Positions 1 through 8,833 of a DNA stretch of 64,000 nt are shown here, one piece after another (the first letter of the stretch is position 1; each line of letters starts with the position of its first letter). The position numbers and the translations under genes were made by a program. Origin of the DNA: an uncultured Methylocystaceae bacterium (GTDB taxonomy: Bacteria; Pseudomonadota; Alphaproteobacteria; Rhizobiales; Beijerinckiaceae); NCBI GenBank assembly GCA_937870755.1, contig CALMZV010000027.1, forward strand, positions 1 to 64,000, in the 5' to 3' direction. Below the pieces are notes generated by a model. That model ran no database searches. It had not been told where the DNA came from and saw nothing but the letters and a program-made list of their open reading frames with translations.

Positions 1-308
<308 letters not shown>

Positions 309-325
309 TCGCCGCATGAATCGGA

Positions 326-355
326 AAGGCCGGGCGTTCGCGCCCGGCCTTTTTT
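326..355 (+). terminator. Rho-independent terminator with UUCG loop
   Basis: A nine-base-pair GC stem (328-336 with 341-349) closes a TTCG tetraloop, is extended by flanking A-T pairs, and is followed by a run of T. It ends the repeat-protein transcript. It lies seven bases from the 3' end of the convergent miaA and may also help terminate that gene. Confidence 0.9.
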
Positions 356-362
356 GCTTGAG

Positions 363-1268
363 CTACAAAGTCGGGACGATGGCGCGCAGCGCGTCTTCCG
401 GCGCCACCCACTCGAATGCGCCCAGTTGGTGGCGTGCGAACGTGAACTGCCTTTTGGCGTAGGCGCGCGTGTCGCTCTGGCTGCGCGCGATCGCCTCTTC
501 CAGCGACAGCTTGCCCGCCAGATGCGCGATGAGATGCGGGACCCCGTGCGCGCGCATCGCCGGTAGCGCGGGGTCGAGCCGGCGCGCCGCGAGCCGCGCT
601 GCTTCGTCGAGCGCGCCCTGCTCCATCATGCTCAGGAAACGCCGGTCGATCGCGCGCCGCAGCGCCGCGCGATCAGGCGCGAGAAAGAAGCCGCCCCATG
701 CGTTTGCGCCGAGGAGCGGCGCGGTCCGCGCGTTCTGGAACGAGGACAGCGGCTGGCCCGTCGCCTCCAGCACCTCCAGCGCCCGCAGCAGGCGCTGCGG
801 ATCGGTCGGCTGGAGGCGGGCGGCGGTCGTCGGATCGCGACGCGACAGTTCCGCGTGCATCTGCGCCGGCGCCGCGCCTTGCCAGCGCGTCCGCACCGCC
901 GCGCGCAAGCTTTCCGGTACGCGCGGAATATCGGACAGCCCCTGCGTCAGCGCCTTGAAGTAGAGCCCCGTGCCGCCGACCAGAATGGGCGTGCGGCCGG
1001 CTTCCGCGATTTCGGCGAGCGCCTGCGCGCAATCCTCCAGATAGCGCCCGACCGAGTAATTGCGCGCGGCGTCGACATGGCCGTAAAGCCGGTGGGGGAC
1101 GGTCGCCGTCTCCTGCGGCGTCGGCCGCGCGGTAAGGACGGCGAGATCGGCGTAGACCTGCATCGAATCGGCGTTGACCACCACGCCGCCGGTTTTTTCG
1201 GCGAGCGCTGCGGCGATTGCGGACTTGCCGCTCGCCGTCGGTCCTGCGATGAGAATGGCGCGCGCCAT
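363..1268 (-). CDS. miaA: tRNA dimethylallyltransferase MiaA
   Basis: MiaA transfers an isopentenyl group from dimethylallyl diphosphate to N6 of A37 in tRNAs that read UNN codons. The 301-residue protein opens with a P-loop, GPTASGKS at residues 8-15, followed by the family motifs NADSMQVY and GGTGLY. Its length is typical. The ATG at 1268 was chosen because homologues begin [16 protein letters not shown] and GGAAGG-like bases precede it; a possible 70-residue upstream extension is low-complexity and runs into serB. It is divergent from serB with 29 bp between the starts, so the two promoters must overlap. Confidence 0.96.
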   Translation of the reverse strand: MARAILIAGPTASGKSAIAAALAEKTGGVVVNADSMQVYADLAVLTARPTPQETATVPHRLYGHVDAARNYSVGRYLEDCAQALAEIAEAGRTPILVGGTGLYFKALTQGLSDIPRVPESLRAAVRTRWQGAAPAQMHAELSRRDPTTAARLQPTDPQRLLRALEVLEATGQPLSSFQNARTAPLLGANAWGGFFLAPDRAALRRAIDRRFLSMMEQGALDEAARLAARRLDPALPAMRAHGVPHLIAHLAGKLSLEEAIARSQSDTRAYAKRQFTFARHQLGAFEWVAPEDALRAIVPTL

Positions 1269-1297
1269 ACCGTCCCTTCCCAAACCCCACGGCATCC

Positions 1298-2203
1298 ATG
1301 AACGAAGCGCCTTTTGTCGCGACGCTTGTCTCCAATCCGGCCAACCCCGCGCTGACCGGCGCCGCGCTCGAACGCGCCCGCCGCGCGCTGCCGGGCGCCG
1401 GCGCCGTTCGCTGGCTTGCGCCGGGCGTGGCCGCCGACATTCCTTTGGCGCCTCCGGGCGCGCAAGACAACGAGACATGGCGCGCCGCGCTTCGGACGGC
1501 GCTCGACGGCGCGGCGGTCGACATCCACATCGGTCCCGCCGCCGGCCGCCGCCGCAAACTGTTCGTCGCCGACATGGATTCCACCATCATCGGCCAGGAA
1601 TGCATCGACGAACTGGCCGATCTCGTGGGCCTGAAGGATCACGTCGCCGCCATCACCGAACGCGCGATGCGCGGCGAGATCGCGTTCGAGCCGGCGCTGC
1701 GCGAGCGGGTGGCGTTGCTGAAGGGTTTGAAGGCCGAAGTCGTCGACGACGTGATCGCGCGGCGCATCACGCTCACGCCGGGCGCGCGCGCGCTGGTGCG
1801 CACCATGCGCGCCAATGGCGCCTACACCGCGCTCGTGTCCGGCGGCTTCACCGTGTTCACCGCGCGCATCGCCGAAATGGCGGGGTTTGACGAAAACCGC
1901 GCCAACCTGCTTGTCGTCGAGAACGGCGCCTTCGCCGGCGCGGTCGCCGAACCCATCCTCGGCGCGACGGCCAAACTCGACGCCTTGCGGACACTGCGCG
2001 ACAGCCGCGGCCTGTCGCGCGAGGAAACGCTGGCGGCCGGCGACGGCGCCAACGATCTTGCCATGCTGCGCGAGGCCGGCCTCGGCGTCGCCTATCACGC
2101 CAAGCCCGCGGTCGCCGCCGCCGCCGCCATGCGCGTCGACCACGGCGATCTTACCGCGCTCCTGTATGTGCAGGGTTATGCGCAGGACGAATTTGTCGCC
2201 TGA
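1298..2203 (+). CDS. serB: Phosphoserine phosphatase SerB
   Basis: SerB hydrolyses O-phosphoserine to serine, the last step of serine biosynthesis, in the cytoplasm. The 301-residue protein has an N-terminal regulatory-type region and then a HAD-superfamily phosphatase domain. Motif I is DMDST with nucleophile Asp92 and acid/base Asp94, motif II is SGGFTVF, and motif IV is [10 protein letters not shown]. These are the signatures of SerB rather than of generic HAD enzymes. It is transcribed divergently from miaA. Confidence 0.96.
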   Translation: MNEAPFVATLVSNPANPALTGAALERARRALPGAGAVRWLAPGVAADIPLAPPGAQDNETWRAALRTALDGAAVDIHIGPAAGRRRKLFVADMDSTIIGQECIDELADLVGLKDHVAAITERAMRGEIAFEPALRERVALLKGLKAEVVDDVIARRITLTPGARALVRTMRANGAYTALVSGGFTVFTARIAEMAGFDENRANLLVVENGAFAGAVAEPILGATAKLDALRTLRDSRGLSREETLAAGDGANDLAMLREAGLGVAYHAKPAVAAAAAMRVDHGDLTALLYVQGYAQDEFVA

Positions 2204-2285
2204 AGGCGTATTCGCTTTGCACGTGAACGATTCGGCCATGTAATCTCGGCAGCGGCGCGACGTGCGCCGAACGCGACGGACGGGC

Positions 2286-4196
2286 ATGGCGCCGCATTTC
2301 AACTGGGAAGTCTATCGGGAAGTCCTGCTGTTTCTCGTGACGGCGGGCGTCGTCGTGCCGCTGTTTCGCAGACTGCGCGTCAGCCCGGTCATCGGCTTTC
2401 TGGCGGCCGGCGCCATTCTCGGTCCCTATGGACTCGGCCGGCTGGCCAAGGACCATCCCTTCCTCGCCAACATCACCATCTCGCAGGTTGAGCGGGCGGC
2501 CGAGCTCGCCGAGTTCGGCGTGGTTTTTCTTCTGTTCATGATCGGGCTGGAACTGTCGTGGGATCGCCTGGTGCGCATGCGCCGGCTCGTGTTCGGCCTC
2601 GGCGGCGCGCAGGTTCTGGTGACGACGCTCGTCCTGACCGAACTGCTGCGTCAGATGCTGGACATGCGGCTGGGGCCGGCATTCATCGTCGCGGCCGCGC
2701 TGTCGCTGTCTTCGACCGCCATCGTCATCCCGGTGCTCGCCGAACGACGCCGCCTGAACAGAACGTCGGGCCGCGTGGCGTTTTCGGTGCTGCTGTTTCA
2801 GGACCTGATGGTCGCCCCGCTTCTGTTCATCGTGCCGCTGGTCGCCAACCGCACGGCCGCGATGTCGGCGGTGGAATTGTTCTGGACCTGGGCGCCGGCG
2901 ATGGCGGCGGTGTTCGCGCTGGTGCTCGGCGGCCGGTTGCTGCTGCGCCCGCTGTTCCATCTGGTGGCGACCTCGCGGTCGACAGAACTGTTCATGGCGG
3001 CCTGCCTGCTGGTGGTGGTGGGCGCGAGCGTGGCGACCGCCGCCGCGGGCCTGTCGATGGGGCTCGGCGCCTTCATCGGCGGATTGCTGCTGGCCGAGAC
3101 AGAGTTCCGCCGCGAGGTGGAAGTGACGATCGAGCCGTTCCAGGGCCTGTTGCTCGGCGTGTTCTTCCTGTCGGTCGGCGCGGGGCTGGATCTGGCGCGC
3201 GTGGCCGCCAATCCGGCGCCGATCTTCGCCAGCGCGGCGGCGCTGATCGTGGTGAAGGCGGTCATCCTTTATCTGGTCGGCCGCGCATTCTCGGTCACAC
3301 CGACCACGGCGGGCGAGGTCGCGCTGCTGCTCGCGCCTGGCGGCGAGTTCGCCTTTCTCATGATCGCGGCCTCCATCGCCGCCCAGATTCTGCCGGCCGC
3401 CGTCGGCGCGGACATCATGCTCGTCGTCACGCTGACCATGATCGCCATTCCGTTCCTCGGAGCGCTTGGCGCGCGCATCGCGCCGCGTCGAAAGGCGGAG
3501 GACGAGAATTTCGCGCATCTCGCCCCGACCGCCGAAGTCGCCGAAGGGCGCGTGATCATCGTCGGCTACGGTCGCGTGGGCCGTCTGGTGGGCGACATGC
3601 TGAGCCGGCACGACATCGGTTTCGCCGCCGTCGACGGCGACGCCAAGATCGTCTCGGATGCGCGCGAGAGGAGCGCGGAAGTCTACTGGGGCAACGCCAC
3701 GCGGCCCGATTTCCTCAAGAAGGTCGGTCTTGCGCAGGCCCGCGCGCTGGTGGTGACGATGGACGCGCCACTCGCCGTCGAACAGGTCGTGACCGCCGCG
3801 CGCGCCATGCGGCCCGACATCACCATCGTCGCCCGCGCGCGCGACGCCGTGCACGCCACCCATCTTTACGAACTCGGCGTGAGCGACGCGATTCCCGAAA
3901 CCATCGAGGCGAGCCTGCAACTGGCCGAGGCCCTGCTCGTCGATATCGGCGTGCCGATGGGCTATGTCATCGCCTCCATCCACGAGAAGCGGGACGAATA
4001 TCGCAAGTTCCTCCAGCCGCACGGCGAGCGGCGGAGCGAAGAGCGCGGCGTGAAACTGTCGACCCGCGTGCGCGACATGCGCAGGCCGAAAGGCGAGACG
4101 AGGCCGGCGCCCGCCGCCGTCGCGCTTCCGGGCGAAGCGACCGTGCCCGAAGACGATGCGACGTCGCCGCGCCCGCCCGACGCCGCACAGGGGTGA
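2286..4196 (+). CDS. Kef-type monovalent cation:proton antiporter (CPA2) with TrkA-N domain
   Basis: Inner-membrane exchanger of the KefB/KefC group that moves K+ or Na+ against H+. The first 400 or so residues form about a dozen membrane helices of the Na+/H+ exchanger domain (for example LFLVTAGVVVPLF and IGFLAAGAILGPYGLG). A cytosolic Rossmann RCK/TrkA-N domain begins near residue 420 with IIVGYGRVG, where NAD(H) or glutathione ligands gate Kef proteins. The ATG at 2286 is preferred; a GTG at 2262 would add eight basic residues. The substrate ion cannot be read from sequence. The gene ends inside a 16-bp tandem duplication shared with the next gene. Confidence 0.9.
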   Translation: MAPHFNWEVYREVLLFLVTAGVVVPLFRRLRVSPVIGFLAAGAILGPYGLGRLAKDHPFLANITISQVERAAELAEFGVVFLLFMIGLELSWDRLVRMRRLVFGLGGAQVLVTTLVLTELLRQMLDMRLGPAFIVAAALSLSSTAIVIPVLAERRRLNRTSGRVAFSVLLFQDLMVAPLLFIVPLVANRTAAMSAVELFWTWAPAMAAVFALVLGGRLLLRPLFHLVATSRSTELFMAACLLVVVGASVATAAAGLSMGLGAFIGGLLLAETEFRREVEVTIEPFQGLLLGVFFLSVGAGLDLARVAANPAPIFASAAALIVVKAVILYLVGRAFSVTPTTAGEVALLLAPGGEFAFLMIAASIAAQILPAAVGADIMLVVTLTMIAIPFLGALGARIAPRRKAEDENFAHLAPTAEVAEGRVIIVGYGRVGRLVGDMLSRHDIGFAAVDGDAKIVSDARERSAEVYWGNATRPDFLKKVGLAQARALVVTMDAPLAVEQVVTAARAMRPDITIVARARDAVHATHLYELGVSDAIPETIEASLQLAEALLVDIGVPMGYVIASIHEKRDEYRKFLQPHGERRSEERGVKLSTRVRDMRRPKGETRPAPAAVALPGEATVPEDDATSPRPPDAAQG

Positions 4197-4218
4197 GACC
4201 ATACAGGGGTGAGACCGT
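4187..4218 (+). repeat. 16-bp tandem duplication at the antiporter/hydrolase junction
   Basis: The sequence ACAGGGGTGAGACC plus two bases occurs twice head to tail (4187-4202 and 4203-4218). The first copy contains the antiporter stop codon in the context GTGA; the second supplies the GTG used as start of the next gene. Confidence 0.9.
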
Positions 4219-5189
4219 TGAGCGCACGCCCGATCGACCGCCGCGAATTTCGCATTCCCCACCCCACGCTCGGGCTCGACGTCTATCTGCGCAACAAGCG
4301 ACCGGCGGATGTCGCGCGATTTACGCCGGAGCGCACCGTTCTGTTCGTCCACGGCGCGACCTACCCCGCCAGCGTCGCGTTCGATCTCGCGCTCGAGGGC
4401 CAGTCGTGGATGGATTTCGTCGCCGCGCGCGGGTTCGACGCCTGGCTGGTCGATTTGCCGGGCTACGGCCAGTCGGACCGCCCGCCGCAAATGGCGGCGC
4501 CCGCGCGCGACAACGCGCCCGTCGTGGCGACCGACGTGGCCGTCGCCACGGTTGGCGCGGCGGTCGAGTTCATCTGCACGCGGGAGGCCGTCGCGCGCCT
4601 CAACCTCGTCGGCTGGTCGTGGGGGACCGCGATCATGGCGGGATTCACGGCACGCAATCGCGCGCGCGTCGAAAAGCTGACGCTATTCGCGCCGCTGTGG
4701 ACGATGGCCGGCGCGCCTGCGCTCGCCGATACGTCCGGCGGTCTCGGCTCGTGGCGCGCCGTCGGCGTGGAGGAAATGAGGGCGCGCTGGTTGCGCGGCG
4801 TGCCGCAGGACGCCGTCGCGCGGCTCCTGCCTGAAAAATGGTTCGCCGCCTTCGTCGCCGCCGCCCTCGCCTCCGACCCCGAAGGCGCCGCCATGAGCCC
4901 GCCTGCCTTGCGCGCGCCCAACGGCGTGATCGCCGACGTCATGGGCTGCTGGATGCAGGGTCGGCCGACGTGGCAGCCCGCCGAAATCTTCTGCCCGACC
5001 CTGATCGTCGTCGGCGAATGGGACGCCGATACGCCGCCCGCGATGGCGCAGGCGATCTTTTCCAGACTCGACAACGCGCGGACGAAGCAGCTCACCCTCA
5101 TCGGCCGCGCCACCCACGCCATCGCTCTCGAAAGCGGCCGCAGGACGCTGTTCGAAACCGTGCAGACGTTTCTGGAATCGACCGGCTGA
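4209..5189 (+). CDS. Alpha/beta-hydrolase fold protein
   Basis: A 326-residue cytoplasmic hydrolase of unknown substrate. It shows the oxyanion region FVHGATYPAS, a nucleophile elbow GWSWG with Ser137, a likely acidic member in GEWDADTP and a C-terminal His in RATHAIALE, so the Ser-Asp-His triad is complete. The start is the GTG at 4209, 13 bases after the upstream stop; a TTG at 4218 is an alternative. It is probably co-transcribed with the antiporter. It could be an esterase, lipase or haloperoxidase-like enzyme; the sequence does not decide. Confidence 0.85.
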   Translation: MRPLSARPIDRREFRIPHPTLGLDVYLRNKRPADVARFTPERTVLFVHGATYPASVAFDLALEGQSWMDFVAARGFDAWLVDLPGYGQSDRPPQMAAPARDNAPVVATDVAVATVGAAVEFICTREAVARLNLVGWSWGTAIMAGFTARNRARVEKLTLFAPLWTMAGAPALADTSGGLGSWRAVGVEEMRARWLRGVPQDAVARLLPEKWFAAFVAAALASDPEGAAMSPPALRAPNGVIADVMGCWMQGRPTWQPAEIFCPTLIVVGEWDADTPPAMAQAIFSRLDNARTKQLTLIGRATHAIALESGRRTLFETVQTFLESTG

Positions 5190-5230
5190 CGCTTCTTTTG
5201 CCGCACCTTCACTGCGAGCCAGGCGAAGCA

Positions 5231-5258
5231 ATCCGGATAGGCGGCGCCGCCTCCGGAT
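5231..5258. repeat. Imperfect palindrome, possibly a dispersed REP-like element
   Basis: ATCCGGA at 5231-5237 pairs with TCCGGAT at 5252-5258 around a perfect inner palindrome GGCGGCGCCGCC (5240-5251), leaving a two-base bulge. It sits in the 108-bp gap between two convergent genes and follows GCGAAGCAATCCGG, which resembles short palindromic repeats scattered in Hyphomicrobiales genomes. No T-run follows on either strand, so it is not a classical terminator. Confidence 0.5.
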
Positions 5259-5297
5259 GGCTGATCGTCGTCGACGCCGGCAAAGACGCGATCACAA

Positions 5298-7106
5298 TCA
5301 TCCCAGCCGTCGCGTGGCGCCCTTCAGCCATTTCGCCGTCGCCGGATCGAGTTTCGGCGCGAGCAGCGCGCGCACGCGCGCATGATAGGCGTTCAGCCAC
5401 GCGATCTCGTCCGACCGCATCAACCGCGCATCGACCAGCGCGAGATCGATCGGCGCGAGCGTCAGCGTTTCGAAGCCGAGCATCTTGCGGTCGCCGCCGG
5501 CGATGACTCGCGGCTCAACCACCAGAAGGTTCTCGATGCGGATGCCGTAATCGCCGTCCTTGTAATAGCCCGGTTCGTTCGACACGATCATGCCGGCTGA
5601 AAGCGGCGTCGTCCCGAGTTTGGAAATGCGCTGCGGCCCTTCGTGCACCGAGAGAAACGCGCCCACGCCATGGCCCGTGCCGTGGTCGAAATCGAGCCCC
5701 GCCTCCCACAAGGCGCGCCGGGCGAAGGCGTCGATCTGCGCGCCCGTGGTTCCTTCCGGAAAAACCGCCGTCGCAATGGCGATATGTCCCTTCAGCACGC
5801 GCGTGAACCGGTCGCGCATCTGCGCGCTCGGGCGCCCGACCGCGACGGAGCGGGTGATGTCGGTTGTGCCGTCGACATACTGCGCGCCGGAATCGACGAG
5901 ATAGATTCCCCGCCCGATCCTCACGTTCGTCTTTTCGGTCACGCGATAATGCGGACTAGCCGCATGCGCGCCGAAAGCGGAAATGGTCGGGAATGAAATT
6001 TCCGCGAGTTTCTTCGTCTCGCGGCGGAACGTCTCGAGCGCCTGCGCCGCGGAAATCTCCGTCAGTCTGGTCGCGTTCTCCGCGAAGTATCGCAGGAACC
6101 GCGCCACCGCCGCGCCGTCGCGCAGATGCGCCGCGCGCGCGCCGCGCAGTTCGGCGGCGCTCTTGGTCGCCTTCATCAACGCGATCGGATCGACGCCCAT
6201 CTCAGCCGCGCCGCCGGCCGCGCGAAACATTTCGACCAGCGCATCCGGCGCGGTCGCGGCGTCGAACAGAACCGAGGCTTTCCGGGCGCCGAGGGCCGCG
6301 AGATCGTCCTTCAGTTTTTCGACCGGCGCGACATCCGCGAGATTTTCCAGCGCATCACGCACACTGTTGGAAAGCTTGCGCGCGTCGACGTAGAGGCGCG
6401 GCCGTCCCGCGCGCGGCACGAGCGCCCAGCACAGCGGCAGCGGCGTATGCGCGACATCGCCGCCGCGCATGTTGAACGCCCACGCCGCCGCATGCGGATC
6501 CGACACCACGAGCGCATCGCATGTCAGTCGCCCTGCTATGCGCGCGAGCTTCTTGTCCGCCGCCTCGCCTGCAAGCCGCGCGGGATGCAGAAACACCGGC
6601 GCCGTCGGCGCGGCCGGACGATCCGCCCAGACGGCGTCGATCGGATTGGTTTCAACCGCGACAAGGCTCGCGCCCGCGTCTTCGAGCGCCTTGCGGAGCG
6701 CGGCGACCTGCGCGGGCGTATGCAGCCAAGGATCGTAGCCGATGCGCTGGCCCGCGCGCGCCATGCGTGCGAGCCAGGCGGATGGCGTCTCGCGCGCCAG
6801 GTCGTGCGGCGCGAACGCGCCCGCGTCCACCTGTTCGCGCACCTGCAACGTATAGCGCCCGTCGACGAAGATGGCGGCCGCGTCGGCCAGCACGACCGCC
6901 ATTCCGGCAGAGCCGGTGAAGCCGGTCAGCCACTGCAGGCGCTCGGCCGCCGGCGGCACATATTCGTTCTGGTGCTCGTCCGCGCGCGGGACCACGAAAC
7001 CGGCGAGGCCCCGCCGCTCCAGTTCGGCCCGCAGCGCCGCCAGCCGTGGCGGGCCCTGCGCGGGGTCGGCTTCGTCGCGAAACGATTGGAACCTGCTCTC
7101 CACCAT
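5298..7106 (-). CDS. pepP: Xaa-Pro aminopeptidase (peptidase family M24B)
   Basis: Removes N-terminal residues that precede proline. At 602 residues it has the long three-domain architecture (two creatinase-like N-terminal domains and a pita-bread catalytic domain) shared with eukaryotic cytosolic aminopeptidase P, longer than the E. coli PepP of about 440 residues. Metal ligands are visible in DSGAQYVDGTTDITRS (two Asp), GTGHGVGAFLSVHEGP (His) and NEPGYYKDGDYGIRIEN (two Glu). The start ATG has GGGAAGG in front of it. It is divergent from the small gene at 7289, with a 182-bp gap in which I see no clear regulatory site. Confidence 0.94.
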   Translation of the reverse strand: MVESRFQSFRDEADPAQGPPRLAALRAELERRGLAGFVVPRADEHQNEYVPPAAERLQWLTGFTGSAGMAVVLADAAAIFVDGRYTLQVREQVDAGAFAPHDLARETPSAWLARMARAGQRIGYDPWLHTPAQVAALRKALEDAGASLVAVETNPIDAVWADRPAAPTAPVFLHPARLAGEAADKKLARIAGRLTCDALVVSDPHAAAWAFNMRGGDVAHTPLPLCWALVPRAGRPRLYVDARKLSNSVRDALENLADVAPVEKLKDDLAALGARKASVLFDAATAPDALVEMFRAAGGAAEMGVDPIALMKATKSAAELRGARAAHLRDGAAVARFLRYFAENATRLTEISAAQALETFRRETKKLAEISFPTISAFGAHAASPHYRVTEKTNVRIGRGIYLVDSGAQYVDGTTDITRSVAVGRPSAQMRDRFTRVLKGHIAIATAVFPEGTTGAQIDAFARRALWEAGLDFDHGTGHGVGAFLSVHEGPQRISKLGTTPLSAGMIVSNEPGYYKDGDYGIRIENLLVVEPRVIAGGDRKMLGFETLTLAPIDLALVDARLMRSDEIAWLNAYHARVRALLAPKLDPATAKWLKGATRRLG

Positions 7107-7288
7107 GAATTCCTTCCCGGCCTGCCATGCGTCCCGCGCATTGGAAACTCAAGAATTACGACACAAATACACTCTAGACAGAAGTCGAAGGCGAAGAGAC
7201 TCGCCCATCCATAATACGCGCGGCGCGGACAAGCGGCGCGCAGGAGCGAAACGTCTGGGACTGAACGTCGAACGACGGAGCAAGACCC

Positions 7289-7504
7289 ATGGCGACGATG
7301 ATCATACCTTCCCAGGCTTATGGCGCTCCCCGCCGCGCGCGCGGTCCGGGACTGCTCGCGGTTATCTCCAACTGGTTCCGCGCCGCCCGCGCGCGCGAGG
7401 CGGAAGCCTCCGTGCAGGACTACGCGGGCGGACGCTGGTGCGACGCCACCGAGCGCGAGTTGAACGAGAAGCTGCTGTTCGGTCCCAACCGGTCGATCTA
7501 CTGA
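7289..7504 (+). CDS. Small protein of unknown function (71 aa)
   Basis: Short open frame with an ATG preceded by GGAGCAAGACCC, a usable ribosome-binding site, and sized to fit exactly between pepP and prmA (four bases from the prmA stop). The middle, GLLAVISNWFRAARAREAEA, looks like a short amphipathic helix that recalls small DUF1127-like proteins, and the C-terminal half (WCDATERELNEKLLFGPNRS) is polar. There is no signal peptide or known catalytic motif. I do not recognise the family; coding status rests on position, ribosome-binding site and the neighbouring convergent stop. Confidence 0.6.
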   Translation: MATMIIPSQAYGAPRRARGPGLLAVISNWFRAARAREAEASVQDYAGGRWCDATERELNEKLLFGPNRSIY

Positions 7505-7508
7505 CCGA

Positions 7509-8465
7509 TCACGCAATGGGACGGGGCGCGGCCCCGCCCCGCTTCAAAACGAGCGTCGCCCAGCCTTCGCGGTCGGTGCGGCGAGCGAGGGCGAACCCTT
7601 GGGCGGCGTAGGCGGAGAGCACGCCCGCCACGTCGCCTGCAAGCAACCCCGACAGCACGAGTTCGGCCTCACGCGCGGCCACGCGCGCGATCTGCGGCGC
7701 GAGCATGCGCAGCGGCCGGGCGAGAATATTGGCGAAGACGAGGTCGTAGGGCGCGCCCGCGCGCAGGTCCGGGTGCGTCGCGCCGCGCGCGGTCACGGGG
7801 CGCACATAGGGCGCCGCGCCGTTCAGCCGTGCATTTTCGGCGGCCGCCGCCGTCGAGACCGGATCGATATCGCCGGCCGCGATCTTTATCCGCCACAGCA
7901 GCGCCGCCGCGATCGCTAGCACGCCGGTGCCCGTGCCGACATCCAGCACGCGCCGCGCGCGTCGCCGCCTGCCGATGCGGTCGAGCGCGACCAGACAGCC
8001 GTGCGTCGTGCCGTGATGGCCGGTGCCGAACGCGAGCGCGGCCTCGATTTCGAGCGCGATGTCGTTTGGGCGGCGATCCGCCCGGTCGTGCGATCCGTGA
8101 ATGAGGAAACGCCCTGCCCGCACCGGCGCCAGGCCTTCGAGCGAGGCGGCGACCCAGTCCTGCTGGCTGACCCGGTCGAAGACGAGCGCGGCGGCGGGGC
8201 CGGCGCCGACGGTGTCGGCCACCAGCGTGCGGATGGCCGCCTCGTCCGGCGCGGGTCCGAAATAGACTTCCGCCACCCATTGGTCGGTCGTCCAGGATTC
8301 GGTCGAAGGGGCCGCCTCGTAGACCACGCTCGCCGTTTCCGCCGGATCGAACGTCTCGACGATGATGTCCGCGACCGCGCGCGCGGTTCTTTCGTCGGCC
8401 GTCAGCCGCAGCACATGTGCGGCGCCGTTGGGGGGCAGTCCTTCGAGCATGGCGGCGCTTACCAC
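7509..8465 (-). CDS. prmA: Ribosomal protein L11 methyltransferase PrmA
   Basis: SAM-dependent enzyme that trimethylates ribosomal protein L11. The 318-residue protein has the PrmA N-terminal substrate domain and a Rossmann methyltransferase domain. AFGTGHHGTTHGCL is the PrmA substrate loop, DVGTGTGVLAIAAA is SAM motif I, and FANILARPL is the variant of the NPPF-like motif typical of PrmA. The start is a GTG at 8465 or an ATG five codons later (8450); neither has a strong ribosome-binding site. It is divergent from the small secreted protein at 8533. Confidence 0.95.
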   Translation of the reverse strand: MVSAAMLEGLPPNGAAHVLRLTADERTARAVADIIVETFDPAETASVVYEAAPSTESWTTDQWVAEVYFGPAPDEAAIRTLVADTVGAGPAAALVFDRVSQQDWVAASLEGLAPVRAGRFLIHGSHDRADRRPNDIALEIEAALAFGTGHHGTTHGCLVALDRIGRRRRARRVLDVGTGTGVLAIAAALLWRIKIAAGDIDPVSTAAAAENARLNGAAPYVRPVTARGATHPDLRAGAPYDLVFANILARPLRMLAPQIARVAAREAELVLSGLLAGDVAGVLSAYAAQGFALARRTDREGWATLVLKRGGAAPRPIA

Positions 8466-8532
8466 GGGCCGGCCGCCCTGTCATGGCGCGCCTGCGATTT
8501 CGCTCGGGTGGCGGATGTCCTAAGCAATTCGC

Positions 8533-8826
8533 ATGATCCGATTCCTGATCGCACTGGCGCTCGGCCTCGGCCCCGCCCTCGCCGACCAGCAGACGCCGCC
8601 GCTGCCGCCCGCCCCCTCGCTCGACGCGCCGGCTCAGGCAAACGGCGCCGGCCAGAAGGGTCCCGGCCATGCGGGCGTCCACGGCTATGGCCACGAGCGC
8701 GCCGATTGCGCGGAATGGAGCGACGGCTGCGTCGTCTGCCGGCGCAGCGGCGAGCAGGAGACGGCCTGCTCCACCGCCGGCGTCGCCTGCACGCCGGGCG
8801 ACGCCGTCTGCCGCAAGGCGAAATAA
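8533..8826 (+). CDS. Small secreted cysteine-rich protein (97 aa), unknown
   Basis: Begins with a clear signal peptide (MIRFLIALALGLGPALA, cleavage likely after residue 17), then a Pro/Ala linker, a His/Gly stretch and a C-terminal core with six cysteines (ADC, DGC, VVC, TAC, VAC, AVC). In the oxidising periplasm these could form three disulfides. I know of no function for it. It ends seven bases before the convergent P450 gene. Confidence 0.65.
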   Translation: MIRFLIALALGLGPALADQQTPPLPPAPSLDAPAQANGAGQKGPGHAGVHGYGHERADCAEWSDGCVVCRRSGEQETACSTAGVACTPGDAVCRKAK

Positions 8827-8833
8827 CGACCCC

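Noticed and set aside
363-1478. miaA starting 70 codons earlier
   Set aside because: The extension overlaps the divergent serB, is Arg-rich shadow sequence, and homologues start at [16 protein letters not shown].
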